Assembly: GCF_002929215.1 (NCBI RefSeq) | Contig: NZ_PJII01000001.1 | Coordinates: forward strand, 310,001-374,000 | Length of the DNA stretch: 64,000 nt | Reading direction: 5' to 3' | From: Arthrobacter sp. ZGTC412 | GTDB lineage: Bacteria > Actinomycetota > Actinomycetes > Actinomycetales > Micrococcaceae | Shown here: in pieces, positions 44,980 through 52,842 of the stretch | Layout: every line of letters begins with the position of its first letter | Position numbering within the stretch: position 1 is the first letter of the stretch | Position numbers and translations under genes: made by a program | Notes under the pieces: model-generated | The model's database searches: none | The model's input: only the letters and a program-made list of their open reading frames with translations | Told to the model about the DNA's origin: nothing

Positions 44980-46110
44980 ATCAATAACACCTCGCTGGCC
45001 GGGGCGGTCAATGCCGCCCTGGCCACGGTCATCGATCCCGAACTTCGCCGCCCCATCACCGAGCTGGGCATGGTGGAGTCCGTTGACGTGTCCGACGACG
45101 GCAAGGTCAGCCTGGTTGTCCTGCTCACCATCTCCGGTTGCCCGCTCCGGGACACCATCACCGCCGACGCAACCAAGGCATTGCTGGCAGTACCGGGAGT
45201 GGCCGCCGTCGACGTCGAACTGAAGGTGATGACGCAGGAACAGCGTAATGCCCTCAAGGAGCTGCTGCGCGGCGCCGGGGGCCAGCGCGGCATCCCCTTT
45301 AACGAGCCCACCTCCCTCACCAGGGTCTACGCGGTGGCCAGCGGCAAGGGCGGCGTGGGAAAGTCTTCCGTGACCGTCAACCTCGCCTGTGCCCTGGCCG
45401 CACAGGGGCTGCGCGTCGGTATTGTGGACGCCGACGTCTACGGCTTCTCCGTTCCGGCCCTGATGGGCATCAGCCAGGCGCCCACCCGCGTGGACGACAT
45501 GATCCTTCCCCCGGTCGCGTACGGCGTGAAGGTGATCTCCATCGGGATGTTCGTCAGCGGCAACCAACCCGTGGCCTGGCGTGGGCCCATGCTGCACCGG
45601 GCCCTCGAACAGTTCTTGACGGATGTCTATTTCGGCGACCTGGACGCACTGTTCCTGGACCTGCCGCCCGGCACCGGCGACATTGCCATCTCCGTGGCTC
45701 AACTGCTGCCCAAAGCCGAGATCCTGGTGGTCACCACGCCGCAGGCTGCAGCGGCCGACGTCGCCGAAAGGGCCGGCGCCATCGCCACCCAGACAGGGCA
45801 GTCCGTGGCCGGCGTTATCGAGAACATGTCCTACCTGGAAATGCCCGACGGCGGCAGGATGGAACTGTTTGGAAGCGGCGGCGGGGCGGTCCTCGCCGAA
45901 CGGCTGACGGCCACCGTCGGCGCCGACGTGCCGCTCCTGGGGCAGATCCCGCTGGACATCCAGCTGAGGGAGGGCGGCGACGCTGGGGTACCGATTGTCC
46001 TCGGCAAGGCCGGAACACCGGCAGCGGAAGCGCTTTCGAACATTGCCGGGAGGCTGGCCGCCAAGCCGCGGGGCCTGGCGGGCATGAAGCTGGGGCTGCA
46101 GCCCCGCTGA
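44980..46110 (+). CDS. mrp: Mrp/ApbC-type Fe-S cluster carrier ATPase with probable ATC start
   Basis: A 376-residue P-loop ATPase: an N-terminal MIP18-like domain (about 1-85) and a ParA/MinD-type domain with VASGKGGVGKSSVTVNLACA, DADVYGFSVPALMG and FLDLPPGTGDIAISV. It moves Fe-S clusters to apoproteins. The first in-frame ATG is 45070, but residues upstream (AALATVIDPELRRPITELGM) clearly belong to the conserved domain. No ATG, GTG or TTG precedes them in frame. AAGGAG (44967-44972) sits 7 nt before ATC 44980, so I place the start there. CTG 44995 is the less well placed alternative. Confidence 0.85.
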   Translation: MNNTSLAGAVNAALATVIDPELRRPITELGMVESVDVSDDGKVSLVVLLTISGCPLRDTITADATKALLAVPGVAAVDVELKVMTQEQRNALKELLRGAGGQRGIPFNEPTSLTRVYAVASGKGGVGKSSVTVNLACALAAQGLRVGIVDADVYGFSVPALMGISQAPTRVDDMILPPVAYGVKVISIGMFVSGNQPVAWRGPMLHRALEQFLTDVYFGDLDALFLDLPPGTGDIAISVAQLLPKAEILVVTTPQAAAADVAERAGAIATQTGQSVAGVIENMSYLEMPDGGRMELFGSGGGAVLAERLTATVGADVPLLGQIPLDIQLREGGDAGVPIVLGKAGTPAAEALSNIAGRLAAKPRGLAGMKLGLQPR

Positions 46111-46146
46111 GGATTCCCCTCGCCAGGGGCTTCTGAACCTGCCCGG

Positions 46147-46560
46147 CTAGGTGGCTTCTGTGTCGAAAGGGGCGGCTTCGCCCGCCGGAAGTGTCTGAAG
46201 CACCCGCTCAGGCCGCTTCGGAGCGGCGGTGTCAGCCCCCGCTACGGCAGCAGCCCCGGCGACAGCCGCAACAGCAGCAGGCGCACCGGCACTGACGGGT
46301 TTGGTGTCATCGTCCAAGAGCGCTTCTTTGATGATGCGCCGGGGATCGTACTGGCGGGGGTCGTACTTCTTCCAGTCGACATCGTCGATGTCGATCCCCA
46401 CTTCTTCCTTGATCTGTTCGCGCGCGCCGGAGGCCATCCGGCGGACTTCCTTGACCAGGTTGGCCAGTTTCTGCGTGTATTCGGGCAGCCGCTGGGGGCC
46501 GATCACGAGGACGCCAATGATCAGCAGAAGAAAGAACTCCGGGCCGTTGATTCCAAACAC
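46147..46560 (-). CDS. tatB: Twin-arginine translocase subunit TatB
   Basis: A 137-residue TatB-like protein. A single N-terminal helix (GPEFFLLLIIGVLVIGPQRLP) is followed by an amphipathic helix (EYTQKLANLVKEVRRMA), then a region with DWKKYDPRQYDPRRI and an Ala-rich tail. With TatA and TatC (not in the window) it recognises twin-arginine precursors. Start GTG 46560 has TAATCT 7 nt before it and no Shine-Dalgarno, so it probably has its own leaderless promoter although it follows the anti-sigma gene by 69 nt. Confidence 0.9.
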   Translation of the reverse strand: MFGINGPEFFLLLIIGVLVIGPQRLPEYTQKLANLVKEVRRMASGAREQIKEEVGIDIDDVDWKKYDPRQYDPRRIIKEALLDDDTKPVSAGAPAAVAAVAGAAAVAGADTAAPKRPERVLQTLPAGEAAPFDTEAT

Positions 46561-46573
46561 TTTAGGAAGATTA
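46561..46573 (-). promoter_or_regulatory. Leaderless-type -10 box of tatB
   Basis: TAATCT (46573-46568), 7-nt spacer, then GTG 46560. Confidence 0.5.
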
Positions 46574-46629
46574 CCCTCTCCGGGCTGCCAGTGACGATTC
46601 CCGTCCGCAAGCGGCGGGAACTGTGCGGT

Positions 46630-47496
46630 TTACTGGGTAAAAAGGGCCACGATCTTGTTCACGCCACGCTGCAGGCGCGCCTCCACCGACTCGGGGTCCC
46701 GTGCCCGGCGCTCCTCCGGCACTTCCGCCGTAATACCCTCCCCCGCCTGCTCGCTGAGCCGCCGCAGGATGGGCACGGCGTCGTCAGCCTGTTCGGCGGG
46801 GAGGTCGGAAACATAGGTAAAGGTGCGGCCCTGTGTCCGGTAGGTGGCGGACCAGGGCGAGGACCCCAAAATCTGCAACGGCGGGCCTGGCTGTCCCTCA
46901 CCTGGATCACCTGGTGTGCCGGCAGCGGGGTTGTGCCGTTCAGTGACGGTGGCGTAGTGCGTCCCGTCGGAGAGCTTCAGTTCGACGGCGGGGCTGCCCT
47001 CGAGCACCATGGCCTTTGCCGACTCAAGGTGGAATCCCATCGCCCTGAGCTCGGGGCACACCCAGCCCTCCGAGCGCAGGCCAGAGAGCCGTTCGGCACT
47101 CAGGGTCCGGCCGTCGGCCGGGGTTTGTGCAGAGATTTGAGCGAGGGTGGACGCTGTTGCAACATCTGCCGGGAGCGGCTCACCGGCCACGGCGAAAGCA
47201 CCGGCAGCGAGCACACCGGCCGCGGCAACGGTGCTCCCGGCCGTCAGGGCAAGCACCCGGACTGCGGCCCGGGGAGCCGGGCGATGCGGGACAGTTACTG
47301 GTGGCTGGGCTGCCAGATCCTGGGTCCTGGCCAAAAGCCGGGCGGTCAGGTCATCACTTGCCGGCGGAATGGGCGCGTCCCGCAGCCGCTCCAGGTACTG
47401 GCGCTCCCGGCGCACGGCAGAAGCGCATTCACGGCAGGACTGGAGATGGCTTGCGGTGCGCTGATGCGAGCGGCCAAGCGGGAACTGGGGCCTCAT
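46630..47496 (-). CDS. Membrane anti-sigma factor with zinc-binding motif, partner of SigE
   Basis: A 288-residue anti-sigma factor. The N-terminal cytoplasmic region has the ZAS-type motif HLQSCREC (H-x3-C-x2-C); a membrane helix follows (VLALTAGSTVAAAGVLAAGAFAVAG, about 82-106), then an extracytoplasmic domain of about 180 residues with ELRAMGFHLESAKAMVLEG. It starts 7 nt after the sigE stop; ATG 47496 is chosen because upstream in-frame sequence overlaps sigE and is unlike any family. It should hold SigE at the membrane until envelope or redox stress. It matches rseA (Rv1222) in position. Confidence 0.87.
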   Translation of the reverse strand: MRPQFPLGRSHQRTASHLQSCRECASAVRRERQYLERLRDAPIPPASDDLTARLLARTQDLAAQPPVTVPHRPAPRAAVRVLALTAGSTVAAAGVLAAGAFAVAGEPLPADVATASTLAQISAQTPADGRTLSAERLSGLRSEGWVCPELRAMGFHLESAKAMVLEGSPAVELKLSDGTHYATVTERHNPAAGTPGDPGEGQPGPPLQILGSSPWSATYRTQGRTFTYVSDLPAEQADDAVPILRRLSEQAGEGITAEVPEERRARDPESVEARLQRGVNKIVALFTQ

Positions 47497-47503
47497 GCGC
47501 CGT

Positions 47504-48118
47504 TCAGAGGATGCCGGCAATGCGCGGCAGTGACAGTTTGGGCCTCGACTGCTTCGGCCGCGGGTCACGGTGGGCCAGCTTTTCACGGAGCATCGTGCGG
47601 CCACGGTGGATGCGGGAGCGCACAGTGCCGAGCTTGACGCCCAGGGCAACAGCCACCTCGTCGTAGGACAAACCTTCAAGGTCGCAGAGAACCACAGCGG
47701 CCCGGAAGTCGGGCGGGAGTTCTTCGAGCGCGGCCTGGACGTCGAGGTCCAGGTTGTTCAGCTCGAAGCTCTGCTCAGGCCCGGGTTCCCGCCCCGGGAT
47801 CCTCGATTCGGCGTCCTCCGCAAGGGCGTCAAACCGGATACGGGTTTTCCGCCGCGCCTGGTCAAGGAAGAGGTTGGTGGTGATGCGGTGCAGCCAGCCG
47901 TCCAGCGTTCCGGGCTTGAAATTTTCCAGCGACCGAAAGACGCGGACGAACACCTCCTGGGTGAGGTCTTCGGCGTCGTACTTGTTCCCGGTCAGGCGGT
48001 AGGCCAGCCGGTACACCTTGGCGGAGTGGTTGGTCACCACTTCTTCCCAAGTGGGGCGGACCCACTCGGTCTCGGGATTATTTGCTGCAGGGACAGGTGC
48101 CACAACTGATGATGACAT
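47504..48118 (-). CDS. sigE: ECF sigma factor SigE
   Basis: A 204-residue extracytoplasmic-function sigma factor. Region 2 contains [26 protein letters not shown], and region 4 contains [28 protein letters not shown]. The start ATG 48118 has GAGGGGAG 6-7 nt upstream; the reading from 48211 would cross the promoter. By homology it directs envelope- and heat-stress genes. In Mycobacterium tuberculosis htrA lies between rseA and tatB; here it is absent. Confidence 0.94.
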   Translation of the reverse strand: MSSSVVAPVPAANNPETEWVRPTWEEVVTNHSAKVYRLAYRLTGNKYDAEDLTQEVFVRVFRSLENFKPGTLDGWLHRITTNLFLDQARRKTRIRFDALAEDAESRIPGREPGPEQSFELNNLDLDVQAALEELPPDFRAAVVLCDLEGLSYDEVAVALGVKLGTVRSRIHRGRTMLREKLAHRDPRPKQSRPKLSLPRIAGIL

Positions 48119-48346
48119 CGTCCACTCCCCTCGTGGAATGCTAACGCCCGGACACTGGTGACATAGCTGATTCGGCGCCGACCACCCTATGGATGAGCGG
48201 ATAATAATCATTTCAAACTTGGCTGGGAATTTCCTGACTGCAGGGAAACTTCAGCCGTGGGCGCAACAGCCCGCCTCCCCGGCTGTTGCCCGGCGACACA
48301 GTAGGCTGTAGAGGACACTCCCCTGCCGCCCAGAAAGCGAAAATCC
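48119..48346. promoter_or_regulatory. Divergent promoter region of sigE and the O-methyltransferase gene
   Basis: Minus strand: TATTAT (48201-48206) and TTCCCA (48224-48229), spaced 17 bp, form a housekeeping-type sigE promoter with a leader of about 75 nt. Plus strand: TAGGCT (48302-48307) is a -10 candidate with a leader of about 30 nt. Between them GCAACAGCC (48263-48271) and GGCTGTTGC (48281-48289) form a 9-bp inverted repeat of unknown role. Confidence 0.5.
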
Positions 48347-48979
48347 ATGAGCGCCGACAAGTCCACCAGCTGGTCCTATGCAGAAGATCTGCCCGCTGAG
48401 GATGAGGTCATGCTGCGGGCGCGGGAGCGGTCTTTCGAACTGGGCGTTACAGCCATCGGGCCGGGCGTCGGCGCTGTACTGACCGTGCTGGCAGCGTCAT
48501 CCAAGGCGCAGACCGCCGTGGAGATTGGAACCGGCGCCGGCGTTTCGGGCGTATGCCTGCTCCGCGGCCTTGGTCCGCACGCTGTCCTCACCACAATCGA
48601 CGTGGACGTCGAACATCTCAAAGCCGCCCGGGAAGCTTTTTCGGAGGCTGGCAGCCCTGCCAACCGGACGCGGACCATCTCCGGCCGCGCCGGCGATGTC
48701 CTGCCGCGCCTCACGGACAGGGCCTACGACCTGGTGTTCATCGACGCTGACAAGCCGGGTCTTCCCGGTTACGTGGAGCAGGCCATCCGGCTCCTGAAGC
48801 CTGCCGGGTTGCTGATCATCAATGATGCACTGGACAAGGACAAGGTAGCCAACCCTGCCGGCCGTGAGGCCACCACTGTGGTCCTGCGCCAGGTGGGGAA
48901 GGGCATCCGCGACGACGACAGGCTGGCTTCGGCCATGCTTCCCACCGGCGACGGCCTGCTGGTAGCAGTCAAAAAATAA
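48347..48979 (+). CDS. SAM-dependent O-methyltransferase (Rv1220c-like)
   Basis: A 210-residue class I methyltransferase of the caffeoyl-CoA/catechol type (Pfam methyltransf_3). The SAM motif is AVEIGTGAGVSGVCLL, the acidic strand end is TTIDVDVEHL, and the metal-binding Asp is in YDLVFIDADKPG. The substrate is unknown. It is divergent from sigE, an arrangement conserved in actinobacteria. The Shine-Dalgarno is weak (AGAAAG). A hairpin follows. Confidence 0.88.
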   Translation: MSADKSTSWSYAEDLPAEDEVMLRARERSFELGVTAIGPGVGAVLTVLAASSKAQTAVEIGTGAGVSGVCLLRGLGPHAVLTTIDVDVEHLKAAREAFSEAGSPANRTRTISGRAGDVLPRLTDRAYDLVFIDADKPGLPGYVEQAIRLLKPAGLLIINDALDKDKVANPAGREATTVVLRQVGKGIRDDDRLASAMLPTGDGLLVAVKK

Positions 48980-49016
48980 GACAGGATCCGCAGCCCGAAG
49001 GCTTGCGGACCCTGTC
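48980..49016. terminator. Hairpin between convergent O-methyltransferase and DUF3117 genes
   Basis: GACAGG pairs with CCTGTC and TCCGCA-GCC with GGC-T-TGCGGA around a CGAA loop. It likely terminates both strands. Confidence 0.8.
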
Positions 49017-49024
49017 CTGCACGA

Positions 49025-49192
49025 TTATTCGGTGACGCCGACCAGGCATTCCTTGAGGTTGGCCGCTTCGGCAGCATTCAGTTCGACCACCAAGCGCCCG
49101 CCGCCTTCGAGCGGGACGCGCATGATCAGGCTGCGGCCCTCCTTGGTGACTTCCATTGGGCCGTCGCCGGTGCGTGGTTTCATAGCCGCCAT
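49025..49192 (-). CDS. DUF3117 small conserved actinobacterial protein
   Basis: A 55-residue protein starting MAAMKPRTGDGPMEVTKEGR and ending NLKECLVGVTE, the DUF3117 family found throughout actinobacteria with unknown function. ATG 49192 has GGAGGGG 8 nt upstream. Although very short, the family match, the ribosome site and convergence with the O-methyltransferase terminator make it a real gene. An in-frame ATG three codons later (AUG at 49183) is possible. Confidence 0.9.
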   Translation of the reverse strand: MAAMKPRTGDGPMEVTKEGRSLIMRVPLEGGGRLVVELNAAEAANLKECLVGVTE

Positions 49193-49425
49193 GAGGAATT
49201 CCCCTCCATTTAGTCCCAGGACTGATCAGCCCGGGTGGGCTGTGTCCGCATGTAGATCAAGCTGCCACAGCGGAGTGGATGTACACCGCCGGTGCTGCAC
49301 GTACTCTTAATGCTTTTTGTCCTTGCTTACCTACCATTATCGCGGAATTACCCGTCCGTAGCTAATCGATGGACATTTGCGGGCGGGTCCAATTTGCACT
49401 CTGACCTGCACGGAAGCCGGAATTT
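49193..49425 (-). other. 233-nt intergenic region upstream of DUF3117
   Basis: No ORF is convincing. On the minus strand GATAAT near 49335-49340 is a possible -10 with a poor -35 (TAGCTA), which would give DUF3117 a leader of about 140 nt. The stretch is AT-richer than its surroundings. I see no known RNA motif. Confidence 0.35.
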
Positions 49426-50673
49426 CTACGGCGGATAATCCCCGCCACCGGGCAGCTGCGCCCATGCCCACAGCCACACGATCCACACAATCTGCAACAG
49501 CACGAACATCACCACCACGGTTCCCCGGTAAGCCCTGGACCGGGAGAGGAGCGCGGCGCCCAGCGCCAGCGGGAAAAGCGGCAGCAGCATACGGAACGTA
49601 CTTGTCTGCGGGAGGAGGAACATCACGAGGTAACCCATGTAGCAGGCGCACCACAGGCGGAGTTCGACGCCGAGCCGGACCACCGGCGGCAGGCCCAGCA
49701 TCGCACCGAAGAGCGCCACAAAAACAAAAGGCGCCAGCACTCCGAGCACCGGGCCGAAGAGGTCGACGCCGGTGTCGAACCAGGGTTTGAACAGCACCAA
49801 ATCGTGGCCCCGCCACGCCGTTTCAGTCTTGGTGTAGGCCTGGATGTCCCCCGTGGCCGCCCATGCTGCCGCGGGCCACGCCAGGGCCGAGAGGCACGCC
49901 ACTGCCGTGAGGGCGGTAAGGGCCGCCAGGTCCCGGACCGAATGCGGATCTGCGTCCCGGCCCCGGAAGCGCTGCACCAGCCCATGGATCAGAAGGAGCC
50001 CCAGCATGGCCGCGAACGGAACGCCCACCGGACGCGAGAGACACAGCACCACGACCACCGGAATGGCCCACAAGTACTGCCGCCGGACTACCAACAGCAA
50101 CGAGGCCGCGAGCAGCAGCAGTGACAAGGGCTCCGCGTACGGCACCTGGAGCACCGCGGACACAGGGAAAGTAGCGAAGAACGCCACCGCCCACAGTGAA
50201 GGTCCGTGTGCAGCCTTGTGCCGGAAGAGCACGTAGACCACCAGCGCGGCAGCCAGGCCGGACAGCATGGCGATAATGGTCAGCGAGGCAGCAGGGGCCA
50301 ACCCCGTCAGCCTGCTGAGCCCCCCTGCCAGGGACGGGTACAAGGGATAGAAGGCCCACGTATTTTCCTGGACATTGCCCGCGCCATCAAGGGGAAGGGT
50401 GGTGGGATAGCCCTCGGCGATCACCCTGCCGTACCAGCGCGCGTCCCAGATGTTGATGAAGTTCCAGTAATCGGGCTTGGCCGGAAACCAGGGGTTGAGC
50501 CCCTGGTGCAGGGCGGCGGCCATAAAAATTCCGGCGCTGATGAGCCGTGCCGTGACGTAGATGGCCGAGACCTGCAGCCACCAGGGCCAGCCGCGGACCG
50601 TTTCCCGGGAGCGGAGCGCGAGCGCCTGGAGGGACGCTGAAACTCCTGTTCCCCGACGGGTGGCGGTACTCAA
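49426..50673 (-). CDS. GT-C-type membrane glycosyltransferase (mannosyltransferase-like)
   Basis: A 415-residue polytopic protein with about nine or ten membrane helices. The first extracellular loop has NIWDARWYGRVIAEGYP, the DxR/W motif typical of PIG-M/PIG-V-like mannosyltransferases that use polyprenyl-phosphate sugars; YPLYPSLAGGLSRL follows. The acceptor is unknown. The start is TTG 50673, overlapping the stop of the DivIVA-like gene (TTGA), so the rare start codon is explained by coupling. Confidence 0.82.
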   Translation of the reverse strand: MSTATRRGTGVSASLQALALRSRETVRGWPWWLQVSAIYVTARLISAGIFMAAALHQGLNPWFPAKPDYWNFINIWDARWYGRVIAEGYPTTLPLDGAGNVQENTWAFYPLYPSLAGGLSRLTGLAPAASLTIIAMLSGLAAALVVYVLFRHKAAHGPSLWAVAFFATFPVSAVLQVPYAEPLSLLLLAASLLLVVRRQYLWAIPVVVVLCLSRPVGVPFAAMLGLLLIHGLVQRFRGRDADPHSVRDLAALTALTAVACLSALAWPAAAWAATGDIQAYTKTETAWRGHDLVLFKPWFDTGVDLFGPVLGVLAPFVFVALFGAMLGLPPVVRLGVELRLWCACYMGYLVMFLLPQTSTFRMLLPLFPLALGAALLSRSRAYRGTVVVMFVLLQIVWIVWLWAWAQLPGGGDYPP

Positions 50674-51098
50674 GCCCGGTCCTCCCCTGCCCCGGAATCT
50701 TCCCCGGTATGCCCGCCGGCCTCAGCCGCCGGTGCTTCCGCATGCGTTCCGGTCCTGGCGGACGGCCCCGCCTCTTCTACGGCCTGCAGCCGGGCCTTCA
50801 GGGTTTCCACTTCATGCCGGCTGGCCGCAAGCTGGTCCCTCAGCTCATCGAGCACCTGGTCCACCTGGTCCATCCGGTAGCCCCGCAGTCCCAGGGCAAA
50901 CCGCACTCGGTCCACGTCCTGGGGCGCAGCATTGGCCGGCAAAAGGACCGGCGGGAGGTTGGCCGGGGGCTGTTCAAGACCGGCGTCCAGCAGGGCAGGC
51001 AGCGCACGGCCGCCCGGCTTGCCCGAACGGCCCCCGGCGCTGGCCCATAGGACGGCGCCGATCAGCACCACGGCGAGGAAGACCAGGAAAAAAGTCAC
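50670..51098 (-). CDS. Membrane-anchored DivIVA-like domain protein
   Basis: A 142-residue protein with an N-terminal membrane helix (FFLVFLAVVLIGAVLWASA) and a short DivIVA/Wag31-like segment, VRFALGLRGYRMDQVDQVLDELRDQL (about 67-92), with coiled-coil potential, then a Gly/Glu/Ala-rich tail. It may sense membrane curvature or recruit envelope enzymes at poles or septa. Start GTG 51098, with GATGGGG upstream. It is coupled to the GT-C gene, suggesting a joint role in cell-wall or lipoglycan assembly (inference). Confidence 0.82.
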   Translation of the reverse strand: MTFFLVFLAVVLIGAVLWASAGGRSGKPGGRALPALLDAGLEQPPANLPPVLLPANAAPQDVDRVRFALGLRGYRMDQVDQVLDELRDQLAASRHEVETLKARLQAVEEAGPSARTGTHAEAPAAEAGGHTGEDSGAGEDRA

Positions 51099-51129
51099 TA
51101 CCCCATCGTGCCAGACCCGGCCGCGTTCG

Positions 51130-51912
51130 CTACTCCGGGCGCTGTTCGCCGTTCAGTGAGGGGGTGACGCCCTCGTGGAGCACCCGGTCCACCGCTTCCG
51201 CAGGATCATCCACTACCTGGATGAGGTCCAGGTCCTTTTCGGACACCATGCCCTCAGATACCAGGGTTCCCCTGATCCAATCGATCATCGGGCCCCAGAA
51301 GTCGACGCCCAGCAGCACGATCGGGAAGGATGTTACCTTCCGGGTCTGTACCAGGACCATGGCCTCGAAGAGTTCGTCGAGAGTGCCAAGGCCGCCCGGC
51401 AGGACGATGAAGCCCTGCGCGTACTTGACGAACATGGTCTTACGGGCGAAGAAGTAACGGAAGTTGATGCCCAGGTCCACCCACTGGTTTAAGCCCTGCT
51501 CAAACGGCAGCTCGATGCCGAGTCCCACTGACACCCCGTTGCCCTCAACAGTGCCGCGGTTGGCCGCTTCCATGGACCCCGGGCCGCCTCCGGTAATGAC
51601 TGCAACGCCGGCCTCCGCAAGCTTCCGCCCCACCTCGACGCCCATCTCGTAGTACGGGCTTCCGGGTTTGGTCCGGGCCGAACCGAAAACGCTGACGGCC
51701 GGGCCGAGGTCGGCGAGCGCCCCAAAGCCCTCCACGAATTCGCTTTGGATCCTCAGCACCCGCCACGGATCGGTGTGCACGAACTGCCCGGGCCCCTTGG
51801 TATCAAGCAGATGCTGGTCGGACATCTCCACCGACGCCTGCTTGCGGCGAAGTTCGAGGGGTCCTTTACGGCGCGGCTGGGTGTTTTTGGCCGGATCTGC
51901 ACTGATGCTCAT
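51130..51912 (-). CDS. LOG-family protein (TIGR00730-type phosphoribohydrolase)
   Basis: A 260-residue Rossmann-fold protein. The diagnostic PGGLGTLDE motif is in FIVLPGGLGTLDELFEAMVL, with GGGPGSMEAANRG before it. LOG enzymes hydrolyse cytokinin riboside monophosphates or other nucleotides to base and ribose phosphate; Rv1205 is the mycobacterial counterpart. The N-terminal 60 residues are basic and extra to the fold. Start ATG 51912 follows TAGCCT by 6 nt. It is divergent from gluA. Confidence 0.9.
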   Translation of the reverse strand: MSISADPAKNTQPRRKGPLELRRKQASVEMSDQHLLDTKGPGQFVHTDPWRVLRIQSEFVEGFGALADLGPAVSVFGSARTKPGSPYYEMGVEVGRKLAEAGVAVITGGGPGSMEAANRGTVEGNGVSVGLGIELPFEQGLNQWVDLGINFRYFFARKTMFVKYAQGFIVLPGGLGTLDELFEAMVLVQTRKVTSFPIVLLGVDFWGPMIDWIRGTLVSEGMVSEKDLDLIQVVDDPAEAVDRVLHEGVTPSLNGEQRPE

Positions 51913-51924
51913 TCCCCAAGGCTA
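51913..51924 (-). promoter_or_regulatory. Leaderless-type -10 box of the LOG gene
   Basis: TAGCCT (51924-51919), 6-nt spacer, then ATG 51912. Confidence 0.55.
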
Positions 51925-51948
51925 ACCTGCCGGCGGGAGGTATCTCTT

Positions 51949-51980
51949 GAATCACGATCCGCAGGAACTTGGGGTGATTC
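51949..51980. promoter_or_regulatory. Inverted repeat in the LOG/gluA promoter region
   Basis: GAATCAC (51949-51955) and GTGATTC (51974-51980) are perfect 7-bp arms 18 bp apart, upstream of the gluA -10 box. It is a candidate binding site for a nitrogen or carbon regulator; no consensus I know fits well. Confidence 0.35.
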
Positions 51981-52004
51981 GCATCATAAGCTGCCGTTCT
52001 TCGC

Positions 52005-52016
52005 TAGATTCTTCCT
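52005..52016 (+). promoter_or_regulatory. Leaderless-type -10 box of gluABCD
   Basis: TAGATT (52005-52010), 6-nt spacer (CTTCCT), then ATG 52017. No Shine-Dalgarno. Confidence 0.6.
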
Positions 52017-52772
52017 ATGACTACTCATGTGCCCGGCGATGCCCTCGTCTCCCTGAACGCCGTAAATAAGCATTACGGCCAGCTGCACGTTCTGAAGGAC
52101 ATCAATCTGCAGGTCCGCAAGGGCGAGGTTGTTGTGGTCATCGGACCGTCAGGCTCCGGTAAGTCCACCCTGTGCCGCGCCATCAATCGTCTCGAAACCA
52201 TTGAAGCCGGCACTATCAGCATCGACGGAAAGGTCCTTCCCGAGGAAGGCAAGGAACTCGCACAGCTCCGGGCCGACGTCGGAATGGTCTTCCAGTCGTT
52301 CAATCTTTTTGCACACAAAACCATCCTCGAAAACGTCACCCTTGGCCCCATTAAGGTCAAGGGCGTTGCGAAGGGAACTGCGGACAAGGACGCCATGGCG
52401 CTCCTTGAGCGGGTGGGCGTCGGCCACCAGGCTCCGAAGCTCCCCGCCCAGCTGTCCGGCGGCCAGCAGCAGCGCGTTGCGATCGCCCGTGCCTTGGCCA
52501 TGAAGCCCAAGGTCATGCTGTTCGACGAGCCCACCTCGGCGCTGGACCCCGAAATGATCAACGAGGTCCTGGACGTGATGATCCAGCTGGCCAAGGAGGG
52601 CATGACCATGATCGTGGTCACCCACGAGATGGGCTTCGCCCGCAAGGCCGCAGACCGCGTGGTCTTTATGGCGGACGGCCAGATTGTCGAGGACGCCACC
52701 CCCGAGGAGTTCTTCACCAATCCCAAAAGCGACCGCGCCAAGGATTTCCTCTCCAAACTCCTCACCCACTGA
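52017..52772 (+). CDS. gluA: Glutamate-type ABC transporter ATP-binding protein
   Basis: A 251-residue ATPase. Walker [10 protein letters not shown]-loop [15 protein letters not shown], signature QLSGGQQQR, Walker B VMLFDEPT, and switch His VVTHEMGF. The order ATPase, binding protein, two permeases equals corynebacterial gluABCD, a glutamate uptake system; the substrate is inferred from that order. It is leaderless and first in the operon, unlike the 13-15 kb importer where the ATPase is last. Confidence 0.93.
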   Translation: MTTHVPGDALVSLNAVNKHYGQLHVLKDINLQVRKGEVVVVIGPSGSGKSTLCRAINRLETIEAGTISIDGKVLPEEGKELAQLRADVGMVFQSFNLFAHKTILENVTLGPIKVKGVAKGTADKDAMALLERVGVGHQAPKLPAQLSGGQQQRVAIARALAMKPKVMLFDEPTSALDPEMINEVLDVMIQLAKEGMTMIVVTHEMGFARKAADRVVFMADGQIVEDATPEEFFTNPKSDRAKDFLSKLLTH

Positions 52773-52842
52773 TTCACCTACGAACAAACACTCTCAGTTC
52801 GCATCCAGGCCGTGACCCACGGCCATCAATGAAAGGAATGTC

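Noticed and set aside
48263-48289. Inverted repeat between sigE and the O-methyltransferase as a member of the loop-conserved hairpin family
   Set aside because: Its loop (CGCCTCCCC) lacks the ATG-purine-GC pattern and it lies between divergent, not convergent, genes.
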